Assembly (NCBI RefSeq): GCF_013744875.1
Contig: NZ_CP059399.1
Location: 7,688,001 to 7,752,000, forward strand
DNA: 64,000 nucleotides
Direction of reading: 5' to 3'
Source: Nocardia huaxiensis
Lineage (GTDB): Bacteria > Actinomycetota > Actinomycetes > Mycobacteriales > Mycobacteriaceae
The notes under the pieces were generated by a model. It had not been told where the DNA came from, did no database searches, and saw nothing but the letters and a program-made list of their open reading frames with translations. A program made the position numbers and the translations under genes. Of this stretch, positions 1 to 8,976 are shown piece by piece (positions within the stretch are counted from its first letter, which is position 1; every line of letters begins with the position of its first letter).

Positions 1-94
1 CTTCGGCGAATCCCTGAGCTAACCTGGCCGCAACCGGACTTCGTGGCCATTCGGCTATTCGCCTGTAGCGCAGCAGATTTGGAGCTTGTTCGCG

Positions 95-1498
95 ATGACA
101 CTCATTGGTACGGACACGGCACGGTCCACCACCGGATCCAGCCGCCCGGCGGCAGGATCCCCCGCCACCCGCCGGGCGCCCACCGCGCCGGGCGCGCTCC
201 CGCTGCTGGGGCACTGGCCGCGCTTCGGCCGCCGGCCCTATCGCTTCCTGTCCACCCTGCCGGCCGTGGGTCCGGTTGTGCGCGTGCGAATTCCGGGCTA
301 CGACACCTACGTTGTCACCGACCCCGAACTGGTGCGCGAGTCGTTCGTGGCGCTCTCGGATCAGGGCATGATGATCGAACGGGCCGAGGCGCTGCTCGGC
401 GAGGGCGTGACCGTGCTGCAGGGACAGCGGCACCGGCGGGAACGCCGCATGATCGCGCCCGCCTTCGCCAAGGCCCGCATCGCCCGCTACGCCGAGGTCA
501 TGACGAGACACGGTGCGGCGCGGGCGGATTCCTGGCGCGTGGGTCAGGTGCTGGCCGTCAACGAACAGATGCACGATCTGGCGCTGCGAACTGTCGCCGG
601 GGCGCTGTTCAGCGGCGAGCTGGGCGCGGAGACCGCCGAGCACATCCATCGACTGCTGCCGCCCGTCATGACGTTGCTCTCGCGCCGGGTCACCCGTCCG
701 GCCTGGATCGACCGACTCCCGCTGCCCGGCAACCGTCGCTTCACCGCCCTGGTCGCCGAGATGAAAACGGCGACGGGCACCATTATTTCGGCCTATCGCG
801 CCGAACTGGCCGCCGACCCGGAGCTCGATCACGGCGATCTGCTCGACACGCTGCTCAAGGCCCGCGACGAATCCGGGGCCGCGCTCACCGACTCGCAGGT
901 GCACGACGAGCTGATCAACTTCCTGGTGGGCGGCACCGAGGCCATCGGCGCCACCCTCGCCTGGGTGTTCCATGAACTGGGCGCCAACCCGGCGGTGGAA
1001 GCCGCACTGCACGCCGAGGTCGACGCGGTGCTCGACGGCGGGCGCGCGGCGGAATTCGCGGATCTGGCCCGGCTGGAGGTGACCAAGCGCATCGTGCTCG
1101 AGACGCTGCGCAAGTACTCACCGTGGTTGACGGTGCGGCATGTGCCGGAGCCCTATGTGCTCGGCGGGGTCGAGATACCCGCGGGCAGCATGCTTTTCGT
1201 GTGCCCGGTCGCGGTGCACCGGGACCCGGCCGTGCACGCCGATCCGCTGCGCTTCGACCCGGATCGCTGGCTGCCCGAACGCATGGCCGACCTGTCCAAG
1301 GGGGCGCACCTGCCCTTCGGCATGGGTGCGCGGCAGTGCCCGGGCAATATCTTCGCGCTCACCGAGATCGCACTCCAGGTGGCGACCATCAGCGCTCGCT
1401 GGCGGCTGCGGCCGATTCCCGGAATCCCGGTGCGGGAGACCGTGATCGGTGCGCTCGTGCATCCGGAGCAGCTGCCCATGCAGGTGGAGGCGCGCTGA
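95..1498 (+). CDS. Cytochrome P450 monooxygenase
   Basis: Heme-thiolate monooxygenase of 467 aa. The heme-binding loop FGMGARQCPG places the axial Cys at residue 415. The K-helix ExxR is E336-T-L-R339, and the I-helix oxygen-activation segment LVGGTEAIGAT has its Thr near 281. There is no membrane anchor, so it is a soluble bacterial class P450 that needs external ferredoxin and reductase, neither of which is adjacent. An in-frame TTG lies upstream at 86, but ATG 95 has GGAG at 81-84 at good spacing. The MMPL gene begins 2 nt after its stop, so the two are surely co-transcribed. The substrate is unknown; the MMPL and BVMO neighbours suggest a lipid or polyketide-like metabolite. Confidence 0.95.
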   Translation: MTLIGTDTARSTTGSSRPAAGSPATRRAPTAPGALPLLGHWPRFGRRPYRFLSTLPAVGPVVRVRIPGYDTYVVTDPELVRESFVALSDQGMMIERAEALLGEGVTVLQGQRHRRERRMIAPAFAKARIARYAEVMTRHGAARADSWRVGQVLAVNEQMHDLALRTVAGALFSGELGAETAEHIHRLLPPVMTLLSRRVTRPAWIDRLPLPGNRRFTALVAEMKTATGTIISAYRAELAADPELDHGDLLDTLLKARDESGAALTDSQVHDELINFLVGGTEAIGATLAWVFHELGANPAVEAALHAEVDAVLDGGRAAEFADLARLEVTKRIVLETLRKYSPWLTVRHVPEPYVLGGVEIPAGSMLFVCPVAVHRDPAVHADPLRFDPDRWLPERMADLSKGAHLPFGMGARQCPGNIFALTEIALQVATISARWRLRPIPGIPVRETVIGALVHPEQLPMQVEAR

Positions 1499-1500
1499 CC

Positions 1501-3690
1501 GTGCTGGACTTCGTAATGCGCCGGCACCGGCTGGTGCTGACGATCGCCGCCGTCTTCGCCCTGCTGGCGGGGGCGGCGGGCATGACCCTGTTCGACAGGT
1601 TGCAGGGCGGTGGCTACTTCGATCCGGGCGCGGAATCCACGGCCGCGAGTGCCGCGCTGCGTGAGCATTTCGGGCAGGGCGCACCGAATCTGGTGCTGCT
1701 GGTGGACACCGGCGGATCGGTGAACGACGCCGAAACCACCCGTGCCGCAACCGCACTCGTCGATCGACTGCGCGGTGAAGCGGATGTCACGGGGGTGATG
1801 TCCTACTGGACCTCCGGTCAACTGCCCGCGCTGCGCGACAAGCAGGGCGGCAAGGGGCTCGTCGTCGCCACCATCCTCGGCGACGAAATGCACATCGACG
1901 ACCGGATCGCCGCGCTGGCACCGGAATTCGGCGGTCGCCACGACGGCCTCGACGTGCGCGTGGGCGGCTACGCCATGATGGCGCACGAGACGGTGAAACA
2001 GGGCGAGAAGGATATCGTCGCGGGTGAGGCGATCGCCTTCCCGCTCACGCTGATCGCGCTGCTGCTGGTGTTCGGCAGCGTGCTGGGTGCGGCGCTGCCG
2101 CTGCTCACCGGGACCGTCACCACCATGCTCACCATGGGTGTGCTGTGGCTGATCGCGGCGGTCACCGACCTGTCGGCCACCGCCTCGAATGTGGCCTCGC
2201 TGCTGGGGCTGGGGCTGGCCATCGACTACAGCCTGCTCATCGTCAACCGGTACCGCGAGGAGCTGTCCGGTGCGGCCGAACCGCGAGATGCCTTGCGCGC
2301 CACCATGTCCTCGGCCGGTCGGACGGTGGCGTTCTCGGCGCTCACCGTGGCGGCGGCGCTGTCGTCCATGCTGTTCTTCCCGCTGCTGGCGGTGCGGTCC
2401 ATCGGGTATGCGGGCATCGCGGTCGCGGCGACCGCCGCACTCGTGTCGCTGACCGTGCTTCCCGCCGTGCTGCTGCTCGCGGGCCCGCGCATCCGGCGGT
2501 CACGCTTCGGGCGGAAAGGGCTGTCCAGCAAGGATTCCCAGACCTTGGACGAGGGATTCTGGCATCGGCTGGCGACCATGGTGATGCGGCGGCCGGTGCC
2601 GGTCGCGACCCTCACCGTAGTGGTGCTGCTGGCGCTGGGCCTGCCGTTCCTGAAGTTCCACGCCGGATTCCCGGACTACCGCTCCATGCCGGCCGACACC
2701 TCCGCGCGGCAGGTCGCCGAAACCGTGCACGACGACTTCGACGCGGCCGAGCTCAGCGGGCTGTTCGTCGTCCTGCCGGACGGCAAGGACGGCCTCGGCG
2801 CGTATGCCGCCGCACTGTCGGCGCTCGACGGCGTGCAGCGGGTCGACACCGCCACCGGGAGTTACACCGCGGGCGCACCGGCGATTCCGGCGACGCCCGC
2901 GCACGCTCGATTCCAGAACGACACGGCCGCATACCTTTCCGTCGTGCCCGAGACCGCCGACCCAGATGCGGTCGGTGCGGTCGTCCGCGAGATCCGCGAC
3001 ACCGCGGCCCCCTCGCGCGCACTGGTGGGCGGTGTGGACGCGGCGAACCTGGACGCCATCGACGCGCTGACCGGCCGCGCCCCGATCGCGCTCGGCTATG
3101 TGCTGATCCTCATGGCCGTGCTGCTGTTCCTGCTGACCGGAAGCCTTTTCGTGCCGGTGCTGGCGCTGGTGCTGAGCGCCTTGAGCCTGACGGCCACCTT
3201 CGGTGCGCTGGTGTGGATCTTCCAGCAGGGGCATCTGTCCGGGCTGCTGGGCTTCACCGTCACCGGCGACATCTCGGCGGTCGTGCCGGTCATGTTGTTC
3301 GCCGTGGCCTTCGGGCTGGCCATGGACTACCAGGTGTTCCTGCTGGCCCGCATCCGCGAGGAGTACGAGCTGTCCGGTGACCCGGTGGGCTCGGTCGCCA
3401 TCGGACTGGAACGCATCGGCCGGATCGTCACCGCGGCCGCCATCCTCATTTCCATTGTGTTCCTGGGATTCCTGGCCTCCGACATCACCTTCATGAAGGC
3501 GTTCGGTATCGGGCTGCCGCTGGCGGTGCTCGCCGACGCCACCCTGATCCGCGGCTTCCTGCTGCCCGCCGCCCTGCGTCTCGGCGGCCGCTGGACCTGG
3601 TGTGCGCCCGCGCCGCTGCGCCGCCTGCACGACCGCATCGGGATTCGCGAAAGCGCCGCGCCGCCGGTGACGGCCGCCGTCGGCGCATGA
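1501..3690 (+). CDS. MMPL family transporter
   Basis: RND-superfamily transporter of the MMPL (mycobacterial membrane protein large) type, 729 aa. This is the short class, close to the YdfJ-like proteins. It shows the expected two-fold repeat: one N-terminal membrane helix, a periplasmic domain, then five helices (about residues 175-335), repeated after residue 360. Hydrophobic runs such as LLGLGLAIDYSLLIVNRYREE and VAFGLAMDYQVFLLARIREE carry the conserved GLxxDYxxFLLxRxREE signature in both halves. The start is GTG 1501, 2 nt after the P450 stop. MMPLs use proton-motive force to export lipids and siderophores, so here it probably exports the product of the flanking oxygenases. Confidence 0.92.
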   Translation: MLDFVMRRHRLVLTIAAVFALLAGAAGMTLFDRLQGGGYFDPGAESTAASAALREHFGQGAPNLVLLVDTGGSVNDAETTRAATALVDRLRGEADVTGVMSYWTSGQLPALRDKQGGKGLVVATILGDEMHIDDRIAALAPEFGGRHDGLDVRVGGYAMMAHETVKQGEKDIVAGEAIAFPLTLIALLLVFGSVLGAALPLLTGTVTTMLTMGVLWLIAAVTDLSATASNVASLLGLGLAIDYSLLIVNRYREELSGAAEPRDALRATMSSAGRTVAFSALTVAAALSSMLFFPLLAVRSIGYAGIAVAATAALVSLTVLPAVLLLAGPRIRRSRFGRKGLSSKDSQTLDEGFWHRLATMVMRRPVPVATLTVVVLLALGLPFLKFHAGFPDYRSMPADTSARQVAETVHDDFDAAELSGLFVVLPDGKDGLGAYAAALSALDGVQRVDTATGSYTAGAPAIPATPAHARFQNDTAAYLSVVPETADPDAVGAVVREIRDTAAPSRALVGGVDAANLDAIDALTGRAPIALGYVLILMAVLLFLLTGSLFVPVLALVLSALSLTATFGALVWIFQQGHLSGLLGFTVTGDISAVVPVMLFAVAFGLAMDYQVFLLARIREEYELSGDPVGSVAIGLERIGRIVTAAAILISIVFLGFLASDITFMKAFGIGLPLAVLADATLIRGFLLPAALRLGGRWTWCAPAPLRRLHDRIGIRESAAPPVTAAVGA

Positions 3691-3724
3691 ATCCGCCTGC
3701 CTCTCAACCGTTTCGAGGAGTCGC

Positions 3725-5191
3725 ATGACCACCGCTTCCGACCATTACGACGTCGCCATCATCGGCTCCGGCTTCAGCGGACTCGGTGTTGCGATCAACC
3801 TGCGCCGGTTGGGGATCGACAACTTCGTCATCCTGGAGCGGGCGGACACGGTCGGCGGCACCTGGCGCGACAATGTGTATCCCGGTTGTGCGGTGGACGT
3901 TCCGTCGGTCCTGTACTCCTACTCGTTCGCGCCGAACCCGGACTGGACGCGGCTCTACGCCACCCAGCCCGAGTTGCGCGAGTACACCGAGAACGTGGTC
4001 GACAGTTTCGATCTGCGCCGCCACGTGCGATTGCGCAGCGAGGTCGGCTCGGCCGATTTCGACGAGTCCGCCAAGCTGTGGACGATCCAGCTCACCGATG
4101 GCCGCGAGATTCGCGCCCGCGCCGCCGTGATGGGGTACTTCTCGCTGCACGAGGCCACCGTCCCGGATATCCCCGGCCGCATGGAATTCACCGGCCCGCA
4201 GATGCATTCGAGCCGGTGGGATCCGGCCTTCGAGCCGGAGGGCAAGCGCATCGCCGTGATCGGCTCCGGCGCGAGCGCGGTCCAGATCGTCCCGGCGCTG
4301 GCCCGCACCTCGGCCCGCGTCCTGTCCTTCCAGCGCACCGCCGCCTGGGTGCTCCCCCGCGGTGACCGCCCCATCCCGCCCGCCGTGCGCACCGTGCTCC
4401 GCCGTATCCCACCGCTGCGACTGGCCGCGCGCGCCTTCGTCTTCACCTTCCTGGAGGCGCTGCACTTCGCCGAATTCCACCCGCGCCTGGTCTCGCTCTA
4501 CGCGCGGGTCTGCCTGGCGGCCCTGAAACGCCAGGTGCCCGACCCGGAAACGCGCCGCAAGCTCACCCCCGACTACAGCTTCGGCTGCAAACGGCCCATG
4601 GTCTCCGACGAGTACTACGCCGCATTCGCCCGGCCCACAGTGGATCTCGTCACGGAGAAGATCATCGAGATCACGCCGACCGGCCTGCGCACCGCCGACG
4701 GCGCCCACCACGAAGTGGACGCCATCGTCTGGGCCACCGGCTTCCACGTCCAGGACTCCATCGCCCGCTTCCCCGACTTCCGGACCCCCACCACATCGAC
4801 CCGCCGCAAGTTCGCCGAAGACGGCTTCACGGCCTACCGCGGCATAGCCTTCGCCGGCCTCCCCAACCTGTTCGCTGTGACGGGCCCCAATACGGCCCTC
4901 CCCCACACCTCGCAGTTCCTCGCCATCGAGCCCACCGCCCGGCTGATCGCCCGCACCATCGCCCACATGCGCGCCCACCACATCCCCCGCTACACACCGA
5001 GTGCGGGTGCCGAGCGTGAATGGGTGACGCGCGCACGGGATCTGCTGAGTTCGCGGGTCTGGTCGACCGGTGGCTGCACCAACTACTTCACCACCGCTGA
5101 CGGCACCAACACCCTCACCTACCCCGGAGGTACCTGGACGCTGCGGCGGGATCGCCGTCAGCTGCGGCTCGAAGACTGGCAGCTGGGGTAG
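3725..5191 (+). CDS. Flavin-containing (Baeyer-Villiger-type) monooxygenase
   Basis: FAD/NADPH-dependent monooxygenase, 488 aa. The N-terminal FAD Rossmann motif is GSGFSG at residues 14-19. The BVMO fingerprint FxGxxxHxxxW is seen as F155-T-G157...H161...W165. The second, NADPH-binding Rossmann motif is IAVIGSGASAVQIVP near 176-190, and the family's WATGF is present near 338. A strong GAGGAG at 3715-3720 precedes ATG 3725. It lies 34 nt after the MMPL stop on the same strand, so it probably forms the third gene of that unit. The chemistry (ketone to ester insertion, or N/S-oxygenation) cannot be settled from sequence. It converges on the GntP gene with 3 nt between the stops. Confidence 0.93.
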   Translation: MTTASDHYDVAIIGSGFSGLGVAINLRRLGIDNFVILERADTVGGTWRDNVYPGCAVDVPSVLYSYSFAPNPDWTRLYATQPELREYTENVVDSFDLRRHVRLRSEVGSADFDESAKLWTIQLTDGREIRARAAVMGYFSLHEATVPDIPGRMEFTGPQMHSSRWDPAFEPEGKRIAVIGSGASAVQIVPALARTSARVLSFQRTAAWVLPRGDRPIPPAVRTVLRRIPPLRLAARAFVFTFLEALHFAEFHPRLVSLYARVCLAALKRQVPDPETRRKLTPDYSFGCKRPMVSDEYYAAFARPTVDLVTEKIIEITPTGLRTADGAHHEVDAIVWATGFHVQDSIARFPDFRTPTTSTRRKFAEDGFTAYRGIAFAGLPNLFAVTGPNTALPHTSQFLAIEPTARLIARTIAHMRAHHIPRYTPSAGAEREWVTRARDLLSSRVWSTGGCTNYFTTADGTNTLTYPGGTWTLRRDRRQLRLEDWQLG

Positions 5192-5194
5192 TGC

Positions 5195-6712
5195 TCAGGC
5201 CAGGAGGGCGAACAGGAGGGCGGCTACCGCGAAACTGACCACGGAGAGCACTGTTTCGAGGACCGTCCAGGTTTGCAGGGTTTGCTTCACCGTGAGGTTG
5301 AAGTACTTGGCGATGATCCAGAATCCGCCGTCGTTGACGTGGCTGAGGATGATGGAGCCGGCGGCGATGGCCATGGCGATGAGGGCGAGAGCCAGTTGGG
5401 AGTAGCCCTTGTCGGCGATCAGGGGGGCCACGATGCCGCCGGTGGTGACGATGGCGACGGTGGCGGAACCCTGGGCGATGCGCAGGCCGCAGCTGATGAT
5501 GTAGGCGAGGACTATGACGGGGAGGCCGGCGGCGGACATGGTTTCGGCCAGGGCCGCGCCGATTCCGGTGGCGGAGATGACCTTTCCGAAGAAGGCGCCT
5601 GCGCCGACGACCAGGAGCAGCATGCCGACGGGGCGCAGGGATTCGGCGGTGAGGGTGCTGAGTTCCTGGACCGAGGAGCCGCGGCGAACGCCGAGCACGT
5701 AGAAGGCGATCAGGACCGCGATGAGCAGCGCCACCGCCGGGGTGCCCAGGAAGGTCAGCACCTGGAGCGGTTTCGAGTTCGCCTCCAGCAGCTGGCTGCC
5801 GAAGGTGGCGCCGAGGATGAGAACCAGCGGGATCGCGATGATGCCGCCGATCAGGCCCACCGACGGGGGACGGCGGACGAGCGTGGCAGCGGTGCTGGAC
5901 ACGTCGGTCGCCACTCCAGCTCCGGAAGGCTGGGCCGAGACCCCGCCACCGGGCTGTGCGGCCGAATCGCTCGGGGAGCCGGTATCGGTGATGCCGTTCG
6001 CGCCATTGTCCTTGCGGACCAGGAACTCGTCGGGCACCTCGACGTACACCCGCTTGCCGATCCAGCCGCCCCACACGATGCCCGCCGCGACGAATCCCGG
6101 TAGGCCGCAGACGAATCCCATGAGGATGAGCCAGCCCAGGCTGACGCCGAGCAGGCCGCCCAGCGACACCGGGCCCGGGTGCGGCGGGAGGAAGGCGTGC
6201 GTCATGGACAGGCCCGCGAGCATGGGCATGGCGTACAGGACCAGCGAGCGGCCACCGCGTTTCGCGGCCACGTACACCAGCGGCGCGAGCACGAAGATGC
6301 CGATGTCGAAGAAGACCGGGATGCCGAAGATCAGGCCGAGCAGACCCATGGCGAGGGGTGCGCCCTTCTCGCCGAAGATGCTCAGCAGTTTCTCGGTGAG
6401 GATGTCCGCGCCGCCCGAGCGTTCCAGGATGGCGCCGAGCACCGTGCCCAGGCCGATGATGACGGCGATGTGGCCGAGGATGCCGCCGAAGCCGGTTTCC
6501 AGCAGGGATTCACCGGCTTTCAGCGGGGTGCCGACGATCTTCGACACCGGCAGCCCCGCCGCCAGCGCCAGCCCGAGGCCGGTGAGCAGCAGGGCGATGA
6601 ACGGTTCCAGTTTGAACCGGATGATCGCTACCAGCAGCACGGCGATGGCGAGACCGCAGAGCAGCAGCAGTCCTGGCGTGGTGGTGCGCAGCCAGTCGAC
6701 GGTGGCGCTCAT
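5195..6712 (-). CDS. GntP family gluconate/sugar-acid permease
   Basis: Proton symporter of the GntP family, 505 aa, with about 12-14 hydrophobic segments and one hydrophilic, Gly/Ser/Ala-rich central loop (roughly residues 215-280) that is longer than in typical GntP proteins. GntP members import gluconate, other aldonic acids and hydroxy acids. GAGAGG lies just upstream of ATG 6712. It is the last gene of the - operon (deaminase, deacylase, aldolase, permease), starting 2 nt after the aldolase stop. That position makes it the likely importer of the acid the other enzymes degrade. Confidence 0.9.
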   Translation of the reverse strand: MSATVDWLRTTTPGLLLLCGLAIAVLLVAIIRFKLEPFIALLLTGLGLALAAGLPVSKIVGTPLKAGESLLETGFGGILGHIAVIIGLGTVLGAILERSGGADILTEKLLSIFGEKGAPLAMGLLGLIFGIPVFFDIGIFVLAPLVYVAAKRGGRSLVLYAMPMLAGLSMTHAFLPPHPGPVSLGGLLGVSLGWLILMGFVCGLPGFVAAGIVWGGWIGKRVYVEVPDEFLVRKDNGANGITDTGSPSDSAAQPGGGVSAQPSGAGVATDVSSTAATLVRRPPSVGLIGGIIAIPLVLILGATFGSQLLEANSKPLQVLTFLGTPAVALLIAVLIAFYVLGVRRGSSVQELSTLTAESLRPVGMLLLVVGAGAFFGKVISATGIGAALAETMSAAGLPVIVLAYIISCGLRIAQGSATVAIVTTGGIVAPLIADKGYSQLALALIAMAIAAGSIILSHVNDGGFWIIAKYFNLTVKQTLQTWTVLETVLSVVSFAVAALLFALLA

Positions 6713-6714
6713 GT

Positions 6715-7344
6715 TTACCTCTCAGAATTCAGCGATCGAACGAAAGCCGCCGCGCGAGCGGCGATTTCCGACCAGTTCCCGGCCGCGACCGCGGCGGGCG
6801 GGACGACATCGGTTCCGGCGGTGACCGCCACCGCGCCGTGCGCGAGGAAGTCGGCGGCATTGCCCGCATTGACCCCGCCGGAGGGGATCAGTCGAGCGTC
6901 GGGGAAGGGGCCGCGCAGGTCCTTCAGATAGCCGGGGCCGAGAGCGCGGGCGGGGAAGATCTTGACCGCAGCCGCGCCGAGCGTCGTGGCCCGCATCACC
7001 TCACTGGGCGTGAAAGCGCCCATGACAACCGGAATTTCATGGCGAGCGGCCACCTCGGCGACCGGCTCGGTCACACCGGGGGTCACCAGGAATTGCGCGC
7101 CCGCGTCGATGGCCGCCACAGCCTGGTCCGCGGTCAGCACGGTGCCCGCACCGATCACAGCCCGGTCGGCGCCGGACGCCTTGCGCAGACAGTCCAGTAC
7201 GCCCGGCGTGGTGAAAGTCAGTTCCACAGCGCGGATTCCGGCGCCGGCCAGCGCCTCGGCCAGCGCCGCCGGATCCGGAATCTCCGGTGCGCGAACAACA
7301 GTCAGCGCACGGTCGGCCAGCACGGCCGCCATGGCGGTGGTCAT
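6715..7344 (-). CDS. eda: KDPG / KHG-type aldolase
   Basis: Class I aldolase, 209 aa, the usual family size. It cleaves 2-keto-3-deoxy-6-phosphogluconate to pyruvate and glyceraldehyde 3-phosphate. The motifs are VELTFTTP with the catalytic Glu, IGAGTVLT, QFLVTPG, and VKIFPA with the Schiff-base Lys, followed by the phosphate-binding IPSGGV. ATG 7344 overlaps the end of the deacylase gene by 4 nt and has AGGAGA upstream, so translation is coupled. With the PfkB-type kinase encoded divergently, it completes the lower half of a KDG to KDPG to central metabolism route. A related keto-acid substrate (for example 2-keto-3-deoxy-6-phosphogalactonate) is possible. Confidence 0.9.
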   Translation of the reverse strand: MTTAMAAVLADRALTVVRAPEIPDPAALAEALAGAGIRAVELTFTTPGVLDCLRKASGADRAVIGAGTVLTADQAVAAIDAGAQFLVTPGVTEPVAEVAARHEIPVVMGAFTPSEVMRATTLGAAAVKIFPARALGPGYLKDLRGPFPDARLIPSGGVNAGNAADFLAHGAVAVTAGTDVVPPAAVAAGNWSEIAARAAAFVRSLNSER

Positions 7345-8957
7345 CGAGTCTCCTGACGGTCGGAATCCATGCGGAGGGTGCGGCCGGCGCGAATGCCGGT
7401 GGGTTTGCCTGCGTCCAGGGCGAATTCGCCGTTGACGAGCACATACGGGATGCCGTGGGCCTGCTGCTTCGGTTGTTCGAAGGTGGCGGTGTCGCGCACG
7501 GTGGCCGGATCGAAGAGGACCAGGTCTGCGGCGTGGCCGGGCCGGATCAGGCCGCGGTCGCGGAGGCGCAGGCGTTCGGCGGGGCGGCCGGTCAGGTGGT
7601 GGACGCAGTCTTCCAGGTCGAGGACGCCGAGGTCACGGGTGTAATGGCCCAGGTAGCGGGGGAAGGTGCCCCAGGCTCGGGGGTGCGGGCGGTCGCCGAC
7701 GAGGAGGGCGTCGCTGCCGCCCATATGGCGGTGGTGGCGCATGATGGCGCGGACGTTCTCCTCATGGCCCACGTGTTGCAGGATGGTGGTGGCCAGCTGA
7801 TCTCGGGTCAGCAGGTCGAAGAAGACCTCCACCGGGGGCAGGTCACGGTCGACGGCAAGCTGGGCGATGGTGCGGCCGACGTGCGGGGTGAGGTCGGGGT
7901 TGGCTACGCCGCTGATCTGAATGGTCTCCCAGTCGACGGTGACGCCGTGGCAGCCGTCGGAGCCGTGCACATTCACATCGAGGGCGATGGCGAGGCGGGT
8001 GTCCAGGTCGGCGATGCGGGTCAGGGCCGCGTCGGGGCCGCCGGACATGGCCCAGCTGGGCAGCAGCGCCGACAGGGTGGTGGAGCCGGGAAGATAGGGG
8101 TAGGTGTCGAGGGTGATGTCGCACCCCTCGGCCAGGGCGGCGTCGATCATGGCCAGGAATTCCGGTGCGCGGCCGCGGTTCTCGCCGAAATTCATGGTGG
8201 CGTGGGTGAGGTGCAGGGCGCAGCCGGTGCGGCGGGAGAGGTCGATCATCTCGGCGTAGGCGTCGAGCGCGCCCTTGCCGTAGGAGCGGGTGTGCGGGGC
8301 GTAGAAGCCACCGAACCGGGCCACCACCTCGCACAGGGACGCCAGTTCGCCGGTGTCGGCGTACATTCCGGGGGTGTAGGTGAGGCCGCTGGACATGCCG
8401 ACCGCGCCCTCGGTGAGGGCCTGAGCCAGGAGCTCACGCATGCGGTCGATCTCCGACGGTGTGGCCGAACGCTTTTCGGTGCCGACCACCATCAGGCGCA
8501 GGGTGCCCTGCGGGACCAGGTAGGCGGCGTTCGGGGTGATACCGGCGGTGTCCAGGCGGTCCAGGTATTCGGCGACGGTGCGCCAGGAGAAGTCGAGGTC
8601 GGCGGGATTGCCGTTCCAGCCCGCGATCTGGCGGCGCACGAGGTCGAGTGCCGTGTCGTCGATGGGCGCGTAGGACAGGCCGTCCTGGCCGATCACCTCG
8701 GTGGTGATGCCCTGGCTCAGTTTCGGGAAGTGCCCGGGTTCGGTGAGCAGGTGCAGGTCGGAGTGGGCGTGCATATCGATGAAACCGGGTGCGAGGACGA
8801 GGTTTTCGCCCTCGTCCAGGATGCGGCCGGCGGTCGCCACCGTTCCGGGGGCGGCTATCTCGGTGATGCGGCCGTCATCCACCACCACGTCCGCGCGATA
8901 CCGCTGCGCGCCGGTGCCGTCGATGACGTCGATGTCACGAATGAGCAAGTCGGGCAT
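7341..8957 (-). CDS. N-acyl-D-amino-acid deacylase family amidohydrolase
   Basis: Metal-dependent amidohydrolase of the D-aminoacylase family, 538 aa. GFIDMHAHSDLHL near residues 57-69 carries the HxH metal ligands. GMSSGLTYTPG, the APHTR segment and HLTHATMNFG match further metal and substrate regions of the family. Known members remove N-acyl groups from D-amino acids. A family member acting on N-acetyl-D-glucosaminate, which has a D-configured alpha-amino acid end, would fit this operon. It starts 19 nt after the PLP deaminase and overlaps the aldolase by 4 nt. The family call is firm; the substrate is inferred only from the neighbours. Confidence 0.9.
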   Translation of the reverse strand: MPDLLIRDIDVIDGTGAQRYRADVVVDDGRITEIAAPGTVATAGRILDEGENLVLAPGFIDMHAHSDLHLLTEPGHFPKLSQGITTEVIGQDGLSYAPIDDTALDLVRRQIAGWNGNPADLDFSWRTVAEYLDRLDTAGITPNAAYLVPQGTLRLMVVGTEKRSATPSEIDRMRELLAQALTEGAVGMSSGLTYTPGMYADTGELASLCEVVARFGGFYAPHTRSYGKGALDAYAEMIDLSRRTGCALHLTHATMNFGENRGRAPEFLAMIDAALAEGCDITLDTYPYLPGSTTLSALLPSWAMSGGPDAALTRIADLDTRLAIALDVNVHGSDGCHGVTVDWETIQISGVANPDLTPHVGRTIAQLAVDRDLPPVEVFFDLLTRDQLATTILQHVGHEENVRAIMRHHRHMGGSDALLVGDRPHPRAWGTFPRYLGHYTRDLGVLDLEDCVHHLTGRPAERLRLRDRGLIRPGHAADLVLFDPATVRDTATFEQPKQQAHGIPYVLVNGEFALDAGKPTGIRAGRTLRMDSDRQETR

Positions 8958-8976
8958 GATGTTCCGCTCAGATGGA

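Noticed and set aside
2500..3732. A 410-codon - frame opposite the MMPL gene
   Set aside because: Composition typical of an antisense frame (Gln, Arg, His, Gly); no coding support.
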